From assembly GCA_005880985.1 (NCBI GenBank), contig VBIQ01000004.1:248001-312000 (forward strand): a stretch of 64,000 nt of DNA. Reading direction: 5' to 3'. Under the pieces are notes generated by a model, which ran no database searches, had not been told where the DNA came from, and saw only the letters and a list, made by a program, of their open reading frames with translations. Numbering within the stretch: position 1 is the first letter of the stretch; each line of letters begins with the position of its first letter. This document shows positions 33,814-43,049 of the stretch, in pieces. The stretch comes from Chloroflexota bacterium (GTDB lineage: Bacteria; Chloroflexota; Dormibacteria; Aeolococcales; Aeolococcaceae). The translations under genes and the position numbers were made by a program.

Positions 33814-34764
33814 GTGCTGCTGTCGCGGCGGCTGCTCCTGGTCGCGGGAAAGGGCGGGACCGGAAAGAGCACCATCGCGGCCGCCCTGGCGCTGCTCGCG
33901 GCGCGCGAGGACAAGCGTGTGCTCTGCATCGAGGTCGATGCCAAGGGCGATCTCTCCCACCAGCTGGGTGCTGATCCGCCGGGCTTTCAACCGCGCGTGG
34001 TGCAGCCCAACATCAGCGTGCTCCAGCTCAAGGTCGAGGACTCACTGCAGGAATACCTGCACATCTATTTCAAGGTGCCACGGCTGGCGCGCATGACCCC
34101 GCTGGCGCGCGTCTTCGACTTCGTCGCCACCGGAGTCCCCGGCGCCAAGGACATGCTGGTCATCGGCAAGATCGCCTACGAGGAGAAGCGGCGCGAGGCG
34201 AACGGCAGCCCGATGTGGGACATGATCATCGTCGACGCCGCAGCCACCGGCGAGGTGCTGCCCCAGCTGCGTGCGGCTCGCGCCATGCTCGAGCTGGTCC
34301 GTGGCGGCATCATCCGCGGCCAGGTCGAGTGGATCGACGCCATGCTCACCGATCCCACGCGCACCCTGCTGACCATCTGCGCGCTTCCCGAGGAGATGCC
34401 GGTGGTGGAGGCGATCGAGCTCCACGACCGCGCCCGGGCGGAGACGAAGATCGGTGTCGGCGCCTGCTTCCTCAACCGGATGATGCCGGTGTCGCTCAGC
34501 CCACGCGAGGAGCATCTCACCGAACGGCTGGCCGGCGACGGTGAGCGCACGGCGCTCGCGCGTCAGCTCGGCGGTGACCCGCGACCGGTGGCCGAGGGCG
34601 CCCTGCTGGCCCAGCGGTTCCACCACAACGGCCTGGAACACGCCCGACGGTTGCGGGCGGGGATGAGCGTCCCGCTGATCGAGGTGCCGCTGCTGGTCGC
34701 CCCGCGTCCCGGTCTGGCCACCACCCGCGCCGTCGCCGCCGCGCTCGAGGGCGCCGCCGCGTGA
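33814..34764 (+). CDS. ArsA/Get3-family ATPase, first of a pair
   Basis: 316 residues from the GTG at 33814; a CTG overlapping the upstream stop would add 18 residues. The deviant Walker A motif GKGGTGKSTIAAAL has the intradimer lysine of the MinD/ArsA class. IEVDAKGDLSHQLG and MIIVDAAATGEVL correspond to the A' and switch II regions. The conserved DTAPTGHTLR of arsenite pumps is replaced by DAAATGEVL, as in actinobacterial paired homologues such as Rv3679. It overlaps the next ATPase gene, so the two likely form a heterodimer. It may deliver membrane proteins or act in redox/anion stress, and arsenite transport is not supported. Confidence 0.78.
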   Translation: MLLSRRLLLVAGKGGTGKSTIAAALALLAAREDKRVLCIEVDAKGDLSHQLGADPPGFQPRVVQPNISVLQLKVEDSLQEYLHIYFKVPRLARMTPLARVFDFVATGVPGAKDMLVIGKIAYEEKRREANGSPMWDMIIVDAAATGEVLPQLRAARAMLELVRGGIIRGQVEWIDAMLTDPTRTLLTICALPEEMPVVEAIELHDRARAETKIGVGACFLNRMMPVSLSPREEHLTERLAGDGERTALARQLGGDPRPVAEGALLAQRFHHNGLEHARRLRAGMSVPLIEVPLLVAPRPGLATTRAVAAALEGAAA

Positions 34765-35942
34765 GCGTGCGCGGCAACGGCCGGAGCAACCTCGCCGCCT
34801 CGCTGGGCGAGCACGAGGTCGTGATCTGCGTCGGCGCCGGCGGGGTGGGCAAGACCACCGTCAGCGCCGCGCTGGCCATGGCCATCGCCGCCGAGCACGA
34901 CAAGCGGGTCATGGTCATCACCGTCGACCCGGCCCGGCGGCTCGCCACCGCCCTCGGCCTGCACCGGATGACGGTGGATCCCGTGATCGTGCCCGCCGAC
35001 CGGCTCCGCCGCGCCGGTGTGCCGCCTCGCGACCAGTTGGTTGCCGCCATGATCGACACGAAGTCGACATGGGATCGCCTGGTTGAGCGCAATGCCCCCG
35101 ATCGGCGGACGGCCGCCCGCATCCTGGCCAACCCCTTCTACCAGGGCATCAGCGGCGCCTTCACCGGGTCGCACGAGTTCATCGCCATGGAGACGCTCTA
35201 CGAGCTGCACCATGCCGGTGAGTACGACTGCCTGGTGGTGGACACACCGCCGTCGCGCAGCGCTCTCGACTTTCTCGAGGCCCCCACCCGCTTCAGCGAC
35301 TTCGTCGGTGGCCGGCTGTTGTCGTGGCTGGCTCGACCCTCGCTGTTCGGGTGGCGGGCGATGAACTTCGCCGCCGCCCCGTTTCTGCGGATGGCCGACC
35401 GGCTGCTGGGAGCCGACCTGCTCGAGGACCTGGCCAGCTTCGTGGCCGACATCCAGAGACTGTATGGAGGGGTGCAGAAGCGCGCCGCCGACGTGTACTC
35501 GCTGCTGCGGTCGTACCGCACCGCCTTCACCGTGGTCACCACCCTGGAGCCGGCGCCGTTTGCCGAGGCGGAGTTCTTCAGCAGCAAGCTGCGCGAGTTC
35601 TCGATGCCGATGCGGGCGCTGGTGGTCAACCGGGTGTTGCCGCCGGCCCTCCTCGACGAGGAGGGGGCAGCAGCGGCGAGCACGATGATCGCCGAGCCGG
35701 CGGCCGCCGAGTGGCTGGCCGACGCCCTCGACGAGCGGGTCGCCCGCGACGCCCCGCGGCACATCGCCGAGGCATACATGGTGCTGCACCGGCTGGCTCA
35801 GGGCCATGCCCGCCAGGTGTCCCGGCTGTCGCGGCTGGGCCGGGCGCCGGCGATCCAGCTGCCGCAGGCATCACGCGACGTCTCCGACATCGACAGCCTG
35901 GCGATGCTCGCTCAGCACCTGCGAGGGCGGGGCGAGCAGTAG
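34761..35942 (+). CDS. ArsA/Get3-family ATPase, second of a pair
   Basis: 393 residues from a GTG overlapping the previous stop. Walker A is VGAGGVGKTTVSAAL, with VDPARRLATALG at the A' position and VVDTPPSRSALDFLEAP at switch II. A region with a mobile hydrophobic helical insert follows. The order and overlap match the Rv3679-Rv3680 pair of mycobacteria. The bacterial pairs' exact clients are not settled. No tail-anchored-protein pathway partner is visible nearby. Confidence 0.78.
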   Translation: MSVRGNGRSNLAASLGEHEVVICVGAGGVGKTTVSAALAMAIAAEHDKRVMVITVDPARRLATALGLHRMTVDPVIVPADRLRRAGVPPRDQLVAAMIDTKSTWDRLVERNAPDRRTAARILANPFYQGISGAFTGSHEFIAMETLYELHHAGEYDCLVVDTPPSRSALDFLEAPTRFSDFVGGRLLSWLARPSLFGWRAMNFAAAPFLRMADRLLGADLLEDLASFVADIQRLYGGVQKRAADVYSLLRSYRTAFTVVTTLEPAPFAEAEFFSSKLREFSMPMRALVVNRVLPPALLDEEGAAAASTMIAEPAAAEWLADALDERVARDAPRHIAEAYMVLHRLAQGHARQVSRLSRLGRAPAIQLPQASRDVSDIDSLAMLAQHLRGRGEQ

Positions 35943-35987
35943 GCGGTCCGGGGTCGGCGAGGGGCGGGGACCGCAGCGTCGCGCCGG

Positions 35988-38825
35988 CTACAGCGACGAG
36001 GCCGCCGCGGCTGGCGAGGCGGCGCCGAGGGGAGTGAGCGCGAGCACGCTGCAATCGGCGATGCCGCTGGTGGCGACCTGCTCGGCCACCGCGGGATCGG
36101 AGGTGGTGAGCACCACCTGGGCCGTTTCCGACAGTCGAAGCAGAAACTCGACGGCTCGCTGGCGGCGGTGCGGGTCGGCCGAGAGCAGGGGGTCGTCGAG
36201 CAGCAGCGGCACCGGCTCGCCGGCCTCACTGAGCACCTCGGTGAGGGCGAGGCGGAGCAGCAGCGACACCTGGTCGCGAGTGCCGTGGGAGACGAGCTCC
36301 AGGGGAAGGAAGTCGGGCCGCTCGCGGCCGCGCAGGCTGACCGCGAAGCTGTCGGAGTCGACGTTGACCGCGTCGTAGCGCTCGTCGGTGAGCAGCGACA
36401 GCCGGCTGCCCACCGAGGCCGCGAGGCGGGGGGCGACATTGCGGTGCACGCGCCGTGCCGTCTCCTCGATGTACTCGCGGGCGCGGCGTAGCGCGGCCAG
36501 CTGGTGAAGGGCTCGCTCGCGGGCGGCGAGGCAGGCTGCCCGCTCGTCGTCGAGATCGGCGATGTCGGGAAGCGACTGGGTCATCCCCGCCAGCCGTTCG
36601 CGCAGAGCCGCCGCCTCGCCGCCGGCCGCCGCCGCCGCGTGGCGGGAGCGTTCCACCTCCATCTCCAGGGCCTGGAGCGCCGTCGCGTCCAGCGGAATCG
36701 CCCCGGCCGCGGTCTCGGGATCGCCGTCACGCCGCCGCAGCTGCTGGCCGAGCTGCTCGAGCTGGCGAGCCAGCGTCTCGTCGTGGTGGCCGAGCGACGC
36801 GATGCGGCGGCGGACCTCGGTGAGGCGGTCGCGGGTCGCCTCCAGTTGACGGCGGGTGGACGCGGCCTGGCGGAAGGCTGCCACCGCGTGCGACACGTCC
36901 GCCTCGGCGGCGAGACCGGCCGACTCGAGATGCCGCGCCAGCTCACCCTCCAGTTGGCGGCGCGCCTCGGCGCGATGCTCGGCCTGGGACCGGGTCGCCT
37001 CGGCAGCACTCTCCTCGGCCAGCAGCCGGGCGTCCTCGTCCTCGAGCTCGGCGGTGCGGGCGCGAGCCTCGGCGGCGGCGTCGACGGCGGCGAGGGCGGC
37101 GCGGGCGCGAGTCAGCAGACCCTCGACCGAGCCCTGGGTGACGGGTGAGGCGGGCGGCTCGGGAACCTCCACCGGGATGCGGGCCGCGAGAACCAGGCAC
37201 CGCTGGGCCAGCTCGGCGACGCGCTGACGCGACTCCTCGATCTCGGCGCGACCCGTCTCGGCGACCACCTGCTGGCGCTGCAGATCGGCGTGCAGGGCAC
37301 GCAGCGCCGGCAGCCGGTCACGGGCGCGCATCACCGCGGCGTGGCTGAGCTCGAGGCCGGGCCAGCGCTGACCCAGCTCGCGGCGGGCCCGCGCTGCCGG
37401 TCCCTCGCCGAGCCGGCGCACCGCGACGAGCACCGCCACCACCAGTCCCGCGATCACCAGCGGCACCGCCGCCGAGCTCGCCTGTCCCAGTGCGGCCAGC
37501 AGCCCGGTGCCGAGGACGCCGGCGCCGCCGGCGACGTAGGCGAGCCGGCTCAGGCGGTGACCTGCGGCATCCTCGCAGGCGGTCTCGAGCAGTCCGGCCA
37601 CCGCCTCGCCACCGCCGACCGGCACCGCCGACAGTCCGGTCGCGGCCACCTCCTGCCGCAGCGCGGCGACCCGCGCCTCGGCTGCCTGCACCGCCTCGGC
37701 GCGCCGCTCGGTGCCGGACTCGGCGGCGACCTCGACGGCGAGCCGGGCGGCGTGATCGACATCGCCCGGCTGCACGCGGGGCACGCGTCCCAGGGCGCGC
37801 AGCGAGGTGGTGATCTCCAGCCGTCGCGCCTCGATCTCGCGGAGCCGCTCGGCGGTCTGCTGCCAGCGCGCGGCGGCCTCGTCGGAGGCGGCCACGGCGA
37901 CGCTGAGCTCCGCACCCAGGGAGACCACCCGCTCCTCCAGCTCGATCGGGAACGTCGTGAACGGGCTCCAGGCTGCGATCACCGACTCGAGGTGCTCCGC
38001 CTCCGCCACCGCCGCGGCCAGCTCCCGCCGCTGCGCCCAGAGGGCGGCGAGGCGGCCGACCAGCCAGTCGCGCTCGCAGGTGAGCCGCTGCTCGTCGGCG
38101 GCGGCCGCCGCCTGCTCCAGCTGATGGAGCCGGTCCTGCTCGCGTCCCAGGATCTCGGCGCGGTGGCGAGCCTGCTCGAGCTCGAGGTCGAGCCGCCGCA
38201 GCGCCAGCGTCGCCGCCCCCAGCGGACTCGAGGTGCGGCGCTCGGTGCCGATCCGCGCCTCGGCGTCCCGCAGTCGCATCACCGCCTCCGCCGCGGTGGC
38301 CCGGCTGGCGCTGTCGGCCAGCCGCTCGATCGCCTCCTGCAGCCGGTCGGCGCGCTGGGCGGTGCCGTCGGGAGCGTCGAGTCGCAGGCTCTCCTCGCCC
38401 AGGCAGGCGGTGGCGCAGAACACCGCCTCGTCGATGCCGAGCTGGATCCGGCCAGGCGAGACGACCCGCCCCACCCGCATCTCGTCGGTGAGGTCCCGAC
38501 CCCCCAGCTCCTGGACCTGCACGACCTGCTCGCGCTGCTCCAGCCGCCGGCTCACCCGGAAGCGGCGTCCTCCCGCGAGCAGGTAGGTGAGCGCGACCCC
38601 ATACGCCCCACCGTCCCAGGGGCGCCACCGGCTCCAGTCGCTGCGTTCCACCGCCCGGCCCTGGCCGCCGGCGTCGAGCCCGTACAGGGCGGTGCGCACC
38701 GCCCTGTGCAGGGTTGACTTCCCGGCCTCGTTGTCGCCGAGCACCACGGTGAGGCGGGGGGCGAGGTCGATGCGCCGGTCGCGGACGCGGCCGAAGCCCG
38801 GCACCTCGAGAACCTCGAGCCTCAT
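35988..38825 (-). CDS. YhaN-like AAA ATPase with central membrane hairpin
   Basis: 945 residues, an SMC/SbcC-type protein. The N-terminal Walker A is GDNEAGKST (residues 30-38). The C-terminal ABC-type signature and Walker B are ELVSHGTRDQVSLLLRLAL and PLLLDDPLLSADP. Long coiled coils rich in Ala, Glu and Arg fill the space between, interrupted at residues about 428-471 by two hydrophobic helices (YVAGGAGVLGTGLLAALG and VPLVIAGLVVAVLVAVRRL). A membrane hairpin inside the coiled coil is the hallmark of YhaN and separates it from SbcC and RecN. It overlaps the upstream nuclease gene (ATGA) and probably forms a membrane-associated DNA repair complex with it. Confidence 0.8.
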   Translation of the reverse strand: MRLEVLEVPGFGRVRDRRIDLAPRLTVVLGDNEAGKSTLHRAVRTALYGLDAGGQGRAVERSDWSRWRPWDGGAYGVALTYLLAGGRRFRVSRRLEQREQVVQVQELGGRDLTDEMRVGRVVSPGRIQLGIDEAVFCATACLGEESLRLDAPDGTAQRADRLQEAIERLADSASRATAAEAVMRLRDAEARIGTERRTSSPLGAATLALRRLDLELEQARHRAEILGREQDRLHQLEQAAAAADEQRLTCERDWLVGRLAALWAQRRELAAAVAEAEHLESVIAAWSPFTTFPIELEERVVSLGAELSVAVAASDEAAARWQQTAERLREIEARRLEITTSLRALGRVPRVQPGDVDHAARLAVEVAAESGTERRAEAVQAAEARVAALRQEVAATGLSAVPVGGGEAVAGLLETACEDAAGHRLSRLAYVAGGAGVLGTGLLAALGQASSAAVPLVIAGLVVAVLVAVRRLGEGPAARARRELGQRWPGLELSHAAVMRARDRLPALRALHADLQRQQVVAETGRAEIEESRQRVAELAQRCLVLAARIPVEVPEPPASPVTQGSVEGLLTRARAALAAVDAAAEARARTAELEDEDARLLAEESAAEATRSQAEHRAEARRQLEGELARHLESAGLAAEADVSHAVAAFRQAASTRRQLEATRDRLTEVRRRIASLGHHDETLARQLEQLGQQLRRRDGDPETAAGAIPLDATALQALEMEVERSRHAAAAAGGEAAALRERLAGMTQSLPDIADLDDERAACLAARERALHQLAALRRAREYIEETARRVHRNVAPRLAASVGSRLSLLTDERYDAVNVDSDSFAVSLRGRERPDFLPLELVSHGTRDQVSLLLRLALTEVLSEAGEPVPLLLDDPLLSADPHRRQRAVEFLLRLSETAQVVLTTSDPAVAEQVATSGIADCSVLALTPLGAASPAAAASSL

Positions 38826-39976
38826 CGCAGCCCCACCTCCACTCCGGCCAGGGCTTCGAGGCCGTAGCGGAGCGCGTCGGCGAGCACCGCCCGCTCCGGG
38901 TCGTCGACGCCGGCGGCCTCGATGGCGCCCAGCAGCTCGCGGGTGAACAGGCCGCGGGCAGTGGGATCGGCGAGCGATGCCTCGAGGTCCAGTCCCGGCA
39001 GGGTCAGGTCGCGGGCGCGCACCAGGGCCGCCCCGGTCGCCTCGCGAACGCAGGTCTCCACGGTGGGGATGTCGACCGCGACCTCCGGCGCCAGCTCACC
39101 GGAGAGGTGCAGGCGGAGCAGGGTGCGCTCCGCGTCGCATCCCTCGACGGCGCCGGCGGCGACCGCGCAGCACGCGTCGACGACCCCGGTCAGCGAGGTG
39201 CATCCCCCGAGGTCGGCCTCCGCGGTTCGCGCCGTCCACGCGGCGAGGTCGAGCGGCTCGTACGACACCAGGCCGGTGCCGTCGACCTCGACCACCACCG
39301 GGCCGCGGGGGCTCTCCTCGTCGAAGGCGAGGGGCTCGGGGCTTCCCGGGTAGAGCAGCCGCGCCTCGGCGTCGACCCGGCGCCGGTGGTAGTGACCGCA
39401 CAGCGCGACGGCGAAGCCGCGCATCGACACCGCCCCGGCTCGGAACGGGCCGTGCAGCGACTTGTCCTGCGGCCGGCTGCCCAGCTCGGACCCGTGGAAC
39501 AGGGCGAGGTGGACGCCACCGTCGCCGCCGACGGGCTCGCAATCGAGCGGGTCGCCCATCCAGGCCGGCTCGCGGTGCGACAGGCCCCAGAGGGTGAGGC
39601 CGTCGCCGAGCTCGAGCGGACGCAGGCGGTTCTCGGTGAAGAGGTGGACGTTGTCGGGCCACTCGGTCCGGGCGTACAGCGAGCCGGGCAGGAGGGCATC
39701 GTGGTTGCCCGCGGCGAGCACCACCCGCATCGGTCGCCAGGCGGCGAAGGTCTCGGCCAGGAACCGCCCGGTGTCCGGACCGGCCCGCTCGTGCTCGTAG
39801 AGGTCGCCGCCGATGGTGACCACCTGGCAGTCGCGCCGCTGGGCCTCGCCGCCGGCACGGCGCAGGGCGTCGCGAAGGCCCTGACGGCGCCGTCGGGCGA
39901 GGTCTCCGTGGCACCCCATGCCGGCGAAGGCGCGGTCGAGGTGAAGGTCAGCGAGGTGGAGGAGGCGAAGCGGCAC
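38822..39976 (-). CDS. YhaO-like metallophosphoesterase (SbcD/Mre11 family)
   Basis: 384 residues from the GTG at 39976, which a TAGATG -10 box seven bases upstream supports; the frame extends 21 codons further without other support. All phosphoesterase metal motifs are intact: LHLADLHLD, TIGGDLYE, AAGNHDALLPG and CGHYHRRR. The C-terminal part is a capping and DNA-partner-binding region. With the YhaN-like ATPase it should act as an exo/endonuclease on DNA ends, like SbcCD/Mre11-Rad50. Confidence 0.82.
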   Translation of the reverse strand: MPLRLLHLADLHLDRAFAGMGCHGDLARRRRQGLRDALRRAGGEAQRRDCQVVTIGGDLYEHERAGPDTGRFLAETFAAWRPMRVVLAAGNHDALLPGSLYARTEWPDNVHLFTENRLRPLELGDGLTLWGLSHREPAWMGDPLDCEPVGGDGGVHLALFHGSELGSRPQDKSLHGPFRAGAVSMRGFAVALCGHYHRRRVDAEARLLYPGSPEPLAFDEESPRGPVVVEVDGTGLVSYEPLDLAAWTARTAEADLGGCTSLTGVVDACCAVAAGAVEGCDAERTLLRLHLSGELAPEVAVDIPTVETCVREATGAALVRARDLTLPGLDLEASLADPTARGLFTRELLGAIEAAGVDDPERAVLADALRYGLEALAGVEVGLR

Positions 39977-39983
39977 GTTCTCG

Positions 39984-39989
39984 CATCTA
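39984..39989 (-). promoter_or_regulatory. Putative -10 box (TAGATG), leaderless nuclease gene
   Basis: Minus-strand TAGATG is followed by seven bases and the GTG at 39976. Confidence 0.4.
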
Positions 39990-40020
39990 GTCCGGCGGTG
40001 TCGCGCACGAACACCGGTTC

Positions 40021-40037
40021 GAGGGTACTCTACCCTC
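40021..40037. promoter_or_regulatory. Operator-like palindrome GAGGGTACTCTACCCTC
   Basis: GAGGGTA and TACCCTC form a perfect inverted repeat around CTC. It lies just upstream of the expected -35 position of the nuclease promoter, in the divergent gap shared with the excisionase-like gene, whose product is a possible ligand. Confidence 0.5.
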
Positions 40038-40170
40038 ACCCCAGCGGCTTGGCAATCGCCCCGAGGTGAAGGAAACCTGAAGGTCAGACGTTGCTTTAGA
40101 TGACAGCGACGCGTACCATTCCGAGTGCCGCAGGTGGGGACAGCGGCATGGCGGAAGGGGAAGGCAGCCC

Positions 40171-40437
40171 ATGGAAGAGTTTCTGACGACGGGAGAAGCG
40201 GCGCGGCTACTGGGCGTCAGCAAGCCCACGGTGGTCCGGGCCATTCAGCGAGGGTTGCTCCAACCCGCCCTGGTCACGCCGGGGCAGCATCGCCGCTTCC
40301 GGCGCGAGGATCTGCTCAGCTTCCGCGACCGCTGCCTGAGCTTCAGTGGCGGCAACGCGGCGGCCGCCGCGGAGACCTCGCCCGCCGGCATCCAGGTCAC
40401 CGGCCACGAGGTGGCACCGGTCCGCACCCGGGGCTGA
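40171..40437 (+). CDS. Excisionase/MerR-type helix-turn-helix protein
   Basis: 88 residues. The N-terminal 50 residues form a winged-helix domain of the excisionase (BldC-like) type: FLTTGEAARLLGVSKPTVVR followed by the GLLQPALVTPGQHRRFRREDLL wing. The tail of about 35 residues is Ala/Gly-rich and unstructured. BldC-like proteins are developmental or stress regulators in actinobacteria and bind DNA cooperatively at direct repeats. It is divergent from the nuclease genes, separated by the GAGGGTA palindrome. No phage integrase is nearby, so a regulatory role is more likely than excision. Confidence 0.75.
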   Translation: MEEFLTTGEAARLLGVSKPTVVRAIQRGLLQPALVTPGQHRRFRREDLLSFRDRCLSFSGGNAAAAAETSPAGIQVTGHEVAPVRTRG

Positions 40438-40515
40438 GCCGCCCACCCCGCCTCCGGGCGCGCCCGGCCTCGCGCGTTTCGGTCAGACCCGTCTGGAACC
40501 TGGGAGCCGCCGGCC

Positions 40516-41898
40516 TCAGCCGGTGACGATCACCGCGGTACCCATCGGTGTCCAGTCGTAGGCCCAGCGCATCGTCGAGGTGGGCACGTGGACGCAGCCG
40601 TGACTCGCCCCGGCGGTGTACTGGCCACCGGGCCCGTACTGGGACGCCGCCTCCCAGTAGGCATCGTGGATGAAGTAGCCGCCGGATGCGAACTCCATCA
40701 CCCACTGCACCGTGGTCGTGGGATACCAGTAGGGCGACCCCGGGGGCCACGGCGAGCGCATCACGTAGGGCGTCTGCTTGTTGAAGACGTGGAAGCTGCC
40801 GGTCGGCGTGGGCAGCGCGGGCCGCCCGCTGGTGATCGCCGTCGCCCGGACCGCGCAGCCGTCCTGGTAGAAGATCATCTCCTGCAGCGAGAGCGACATG
40901 GTGATCACCCTGCCGGCAGGCACGGGGTGACCGCAGCGGTTGTTGTCGAGGTCCTGCTGCACCGTGGTCGCCAGCGTGGTCACCTGGGCCTGTGCCGCAT
41001 CCATCTGAGCGTGCGTCCGCGCGGCGACGAAGGCGGCGCGCGCGGCCGGCATCGCGCCCGCCTCCCCACCCGCCCCGGGAGTGCCCTCCGCCTGGGCCTG
41101 GAGGACGGAAGCGGGCAGCGACGCCAGCCCCTGGGCCAGCGCGTTGTTCTCGTCGATCAGCGCCTGGAGCGACTGCAGCATGGTCGCGAGCCTGCTCTCC
41201 TGCGCCTCGGGGTGCTGGCCGGCGGCGATCGCGCTGCGCACCTCGTCGGCGAGTGTGCCGGCGCCCCCGTCGTCCAGGTTGTCGGCGGCGGCGGTCTGCA
41301 GCAGGGTTTGAGCGCGTCCCAGCAGCGCATCGGGCCCGGAGAACGCAGCCAGCTCGGACTGCGCCGCGGCATGGGCGGCCTGGGCGGCGGCGCTCGCCTG
41401 GCTGACCTCGGCGGCCCAGCGGTCGGCCAGGTCGCGTAGCTGACCGGGGGTCGCCGCCGCCGCCTCGAGCTCGGCCGGCCATCCCGCTCCCTGGTCGCGC
41501 AGAGCCGGCGGGATCCAGGCGCTCTGCTTCACCCGGAGGTCGTCCCACTGCGCCAGCAGGCCCGCGGCCCGGTCGCGCTCCTGCGCCAGCTGCCGATCCC
41601 AGATCCCGGCGGTCTGCCGCGACAGCGAGTCGACCGTGTCCGCGTCACCGGCGACCGACCAGGGATGAAGCCACCAGCTCGACTCCCGCCCGACCACCGC
41701 GGCCAGGGCGTCGCTGACCGGGGAGAGGGCCGACGCGGTGACGCCCTGCTGCTCGTCCCGCTTCCACTGCTGCTGCAGCCGGGCGGCGGCCGTCGCCAGC
41801 CGGGAGTGGCGAACCCCGCCCCAGGCGAGCATGCCGGCCACGGCGAACACGGCGCCGACCAGGGCCGCTCCGGCGACGCCGGCGGTCAGCTTGCGCAT
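40516..41898 (-). CDS. L,D-transpeptidase (YkuD domain) with membrane anchor and long helical region
   Basis: 460 residues from the ATG at 41898, which has GGAGTG upstream. An N-terminal signal anchor (KLTAGVAGAALVGAVFAVAGML) is followed by about 290 residues of Ala/Gln-rich helical, coiled-coil-like sequence. The C-terminal YkuD catalytic domain begins near ITMSLSLQEMIFYQDG. The active site is complete: GYFIHDAYW supplies the first histidine and ASHGCVHVP the catalytic Ser-His-Gly-Cys. It cross-links peptidoglycan by 3-3 bonds or attaches proteins to the wall. The long helical spacer would let the domain reach across the envelope. Confidence 0.85.
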   Translation of the reverse strand: MRKLTAGVAGAALVGAVFAVAGMLAWGGVRHSRLATAAARLQQQWKRDEQQGVTASALSPVSDALAAVVGRESSWWLHPWSVAGDADTVDSLSRQTAGIWDRQLAQERDRAAGLLAQWDDLRVKQSAWIPPALRDQGAGWPAELEAAAATPGQLRDLADRWAAEVSQASAAAQAAHAAAQSELAAFSGPDALLGRAQTLLQTAAADNLDDGGAGTLADEVRSAIAAGQHPEAQESRLATMLQSLQALIDENNALAQGLASLPASVLQAQAEGTPGAGGEAGAMPAARAAFVAARTHAQMDAAQAQVTTLATTVQQDLDNNRCGHPVPAGRVITMSLSLQEMIFYQDGCAVRATAITSGRPALPTPTGSFHVFNKQTPYVMRSPWPPGSPYWYPTTTVQWVMEFASGGYFIHDAYWEAASQYGPGGQYTAGASHGCVHVPTSTMRWAYDWTPMGTAVIVTG

Positions 41899-42042
41899 CG
41901 AGCACTCCGTAGGGGCCATCGGTGGTGAAGGCGGTCACCGCGCCGGCGGTGCAACGACGCCGCGGCGCCGTCGGTAACGGAGGCGCGGCCGCCGCTGCCG
42001 CGCCGGGCGTCCCCCGGGCCCGACGAATACAATGCCGTCGCC

Positions 42043-42438
42043 ATGAACCTGTTCACCGGGATGACCAACGCCGAGATCGTCTCGCTGGCCCTGGCGTTCG
42101 TCCTCTTCAATTTCTACGTCGTCCTCGAGGCCGCAGCCCTGGCCGCCTTCTACTTCGGCAGCCGCCCGCATCGAGGCCAGGTGCGCTCGGCGGCGATCTG
42201 GCATGTCATCGCCGCCTTCCTGTTCATGATGTCGCTTGTCTCCACCGTGTGGGCCGCCCCCGCCGAGAAGTCGTTCGTCAACGAGACCGGCAGCAGCCTC
42301 GGAACCACCGATCGCTTCGTCAAGGTGATCGTCGGCCTGATCTTCGCCGCCTTCGGCATCACCTCCATGGTGATCGGCCTCACCGCCACCAGCCGCCAGC
42401 GACGAGCCGCCCAGCAGCGAGCCCTGCTGGAAGGCTGA
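42043..42438 (+). CDS. Three-TM membrane protein of unknown function
   Basis: 131 residues; a TACAAT box lies nine bases before the ATG. Hydrophobic helices are IVSLALAFVLFNFYVVLEAAAL, IWHVIAAFLFMMSLVSTVWAA and VKVIVGLIFAAFGITSMVIGL. A polar loop between helices 2 and 3 contains EKSFVNETGSSLGTTDR. No family recognised. Confidence 0.6.
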   Translation: MNLFTGMTNAEIVSLALAFVLFNFYVVLEAAALAAFYFGSRPHRGQVRSAAIWHVIAAFLFMMSLVSTVWAAPAEKSFVNETGSSLGTTDRFVKVIVGLIFAAFGITSMVIGLTATSRQRRAAQQRALLEG

Positions 42439-42439
42439 C

Positions 42440-42461
42440 AGGAGGGCAGTTCCGCCCTCCT
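42440..42461 (+). terminator. Terminator hairpin
   Basis: AGGAGGGC pairs with GCCCTCCT around AGTTCC, one base after the preceding stop codon. It is nearly the same stem as the one at 24307-24329. Confidence 0.6.
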
Positions 42462-42493
42462 CGCCGCGCGAGCTAAGCCGCGCTCGGGCGCCA

Positions 42494-42862
42494 CTACCGC
42501 TCCGCAAACGACACGATCGTCGCCGGGTTGACCAACGCAAAGCGACGCTGCACCGAGTGGGTCTGGGCGCCCAGCGCCGCCACCCAGAGCGCCGACACGT
42601 CGGTCAGCGGGAGAAAGTCGCCGAGAAACCGCTCGAGCAGGTCGCGCAGGGTGTGGCGCGCCTCGACATGCGCGTCGGCGACGATGGAGTAGGCGCTGGT
42701 CTCCAGGGCCACCGGCACTTTCACCTTCTCGCGCCACAGCGGGCCCTGGCCGCCGGGCTCGACGGCGTCGCGGGGGCAGAGCAGCACCACCGCGCCTTTC
42801 GCGAGGGTGGCGCGCAGCTTGAGGAAGGTCGCGTAGACCTCGACCGGCCGCCAGGCGCTCAC
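42494..42862 (-). CDS. Small DUF6812-like protein
   Basis: 122 residues from the GTG at 42862; the upstream extension is proline/arginine-rich and probably not coding. The segment VPVALETSAYSIVADAHVEA, followed by RHTLRDLLE and DFLPLTDVSALW, has the pattern of small bacterial proteins grouped as DUF6812, with a conserved FLPLTDV core. A hydrophobic N-terminal ATLAKGAVVLLCPRDAVEP stretch precedes it. Function unknown. Confidence 0.5.
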   Translation of the reverse strand: MSAWRPVEVYATFLKLRATLAKGAVVLLCPRDAVEPGGQGPLWREKVKVPVALETSAYSIVADAHVEARHTLRDLLERFLGDFLPLTDVSALWVAALGAQTHSVQRRFALVNPATIVSFAER

Positions 42863-43049
42863 CCGACAGGGCCCTCGCCGGGCGGTGCTCCGCCCCGCCG
42901 CCGTTGGGACGCCGGGCTGGGCCGAACAGCCCAATCGCCGGCTGCCAATCCCTCACGCGCCGGCCCGCCCACGCGGCGTATCCTACGGCCGCCCCGACGC
43001 CCCCCAGGCAACCGGGGCACCGCGGCGCGACATCGACCTCGGAGATCGT

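Noticed and set aside
40171..40437. Excisionase-like gene as evidence of a prophage or integrated element
   Set aside because: No integrase, attachment repeats or phage genes lie nearby. BldC-like regulators have the same fold.
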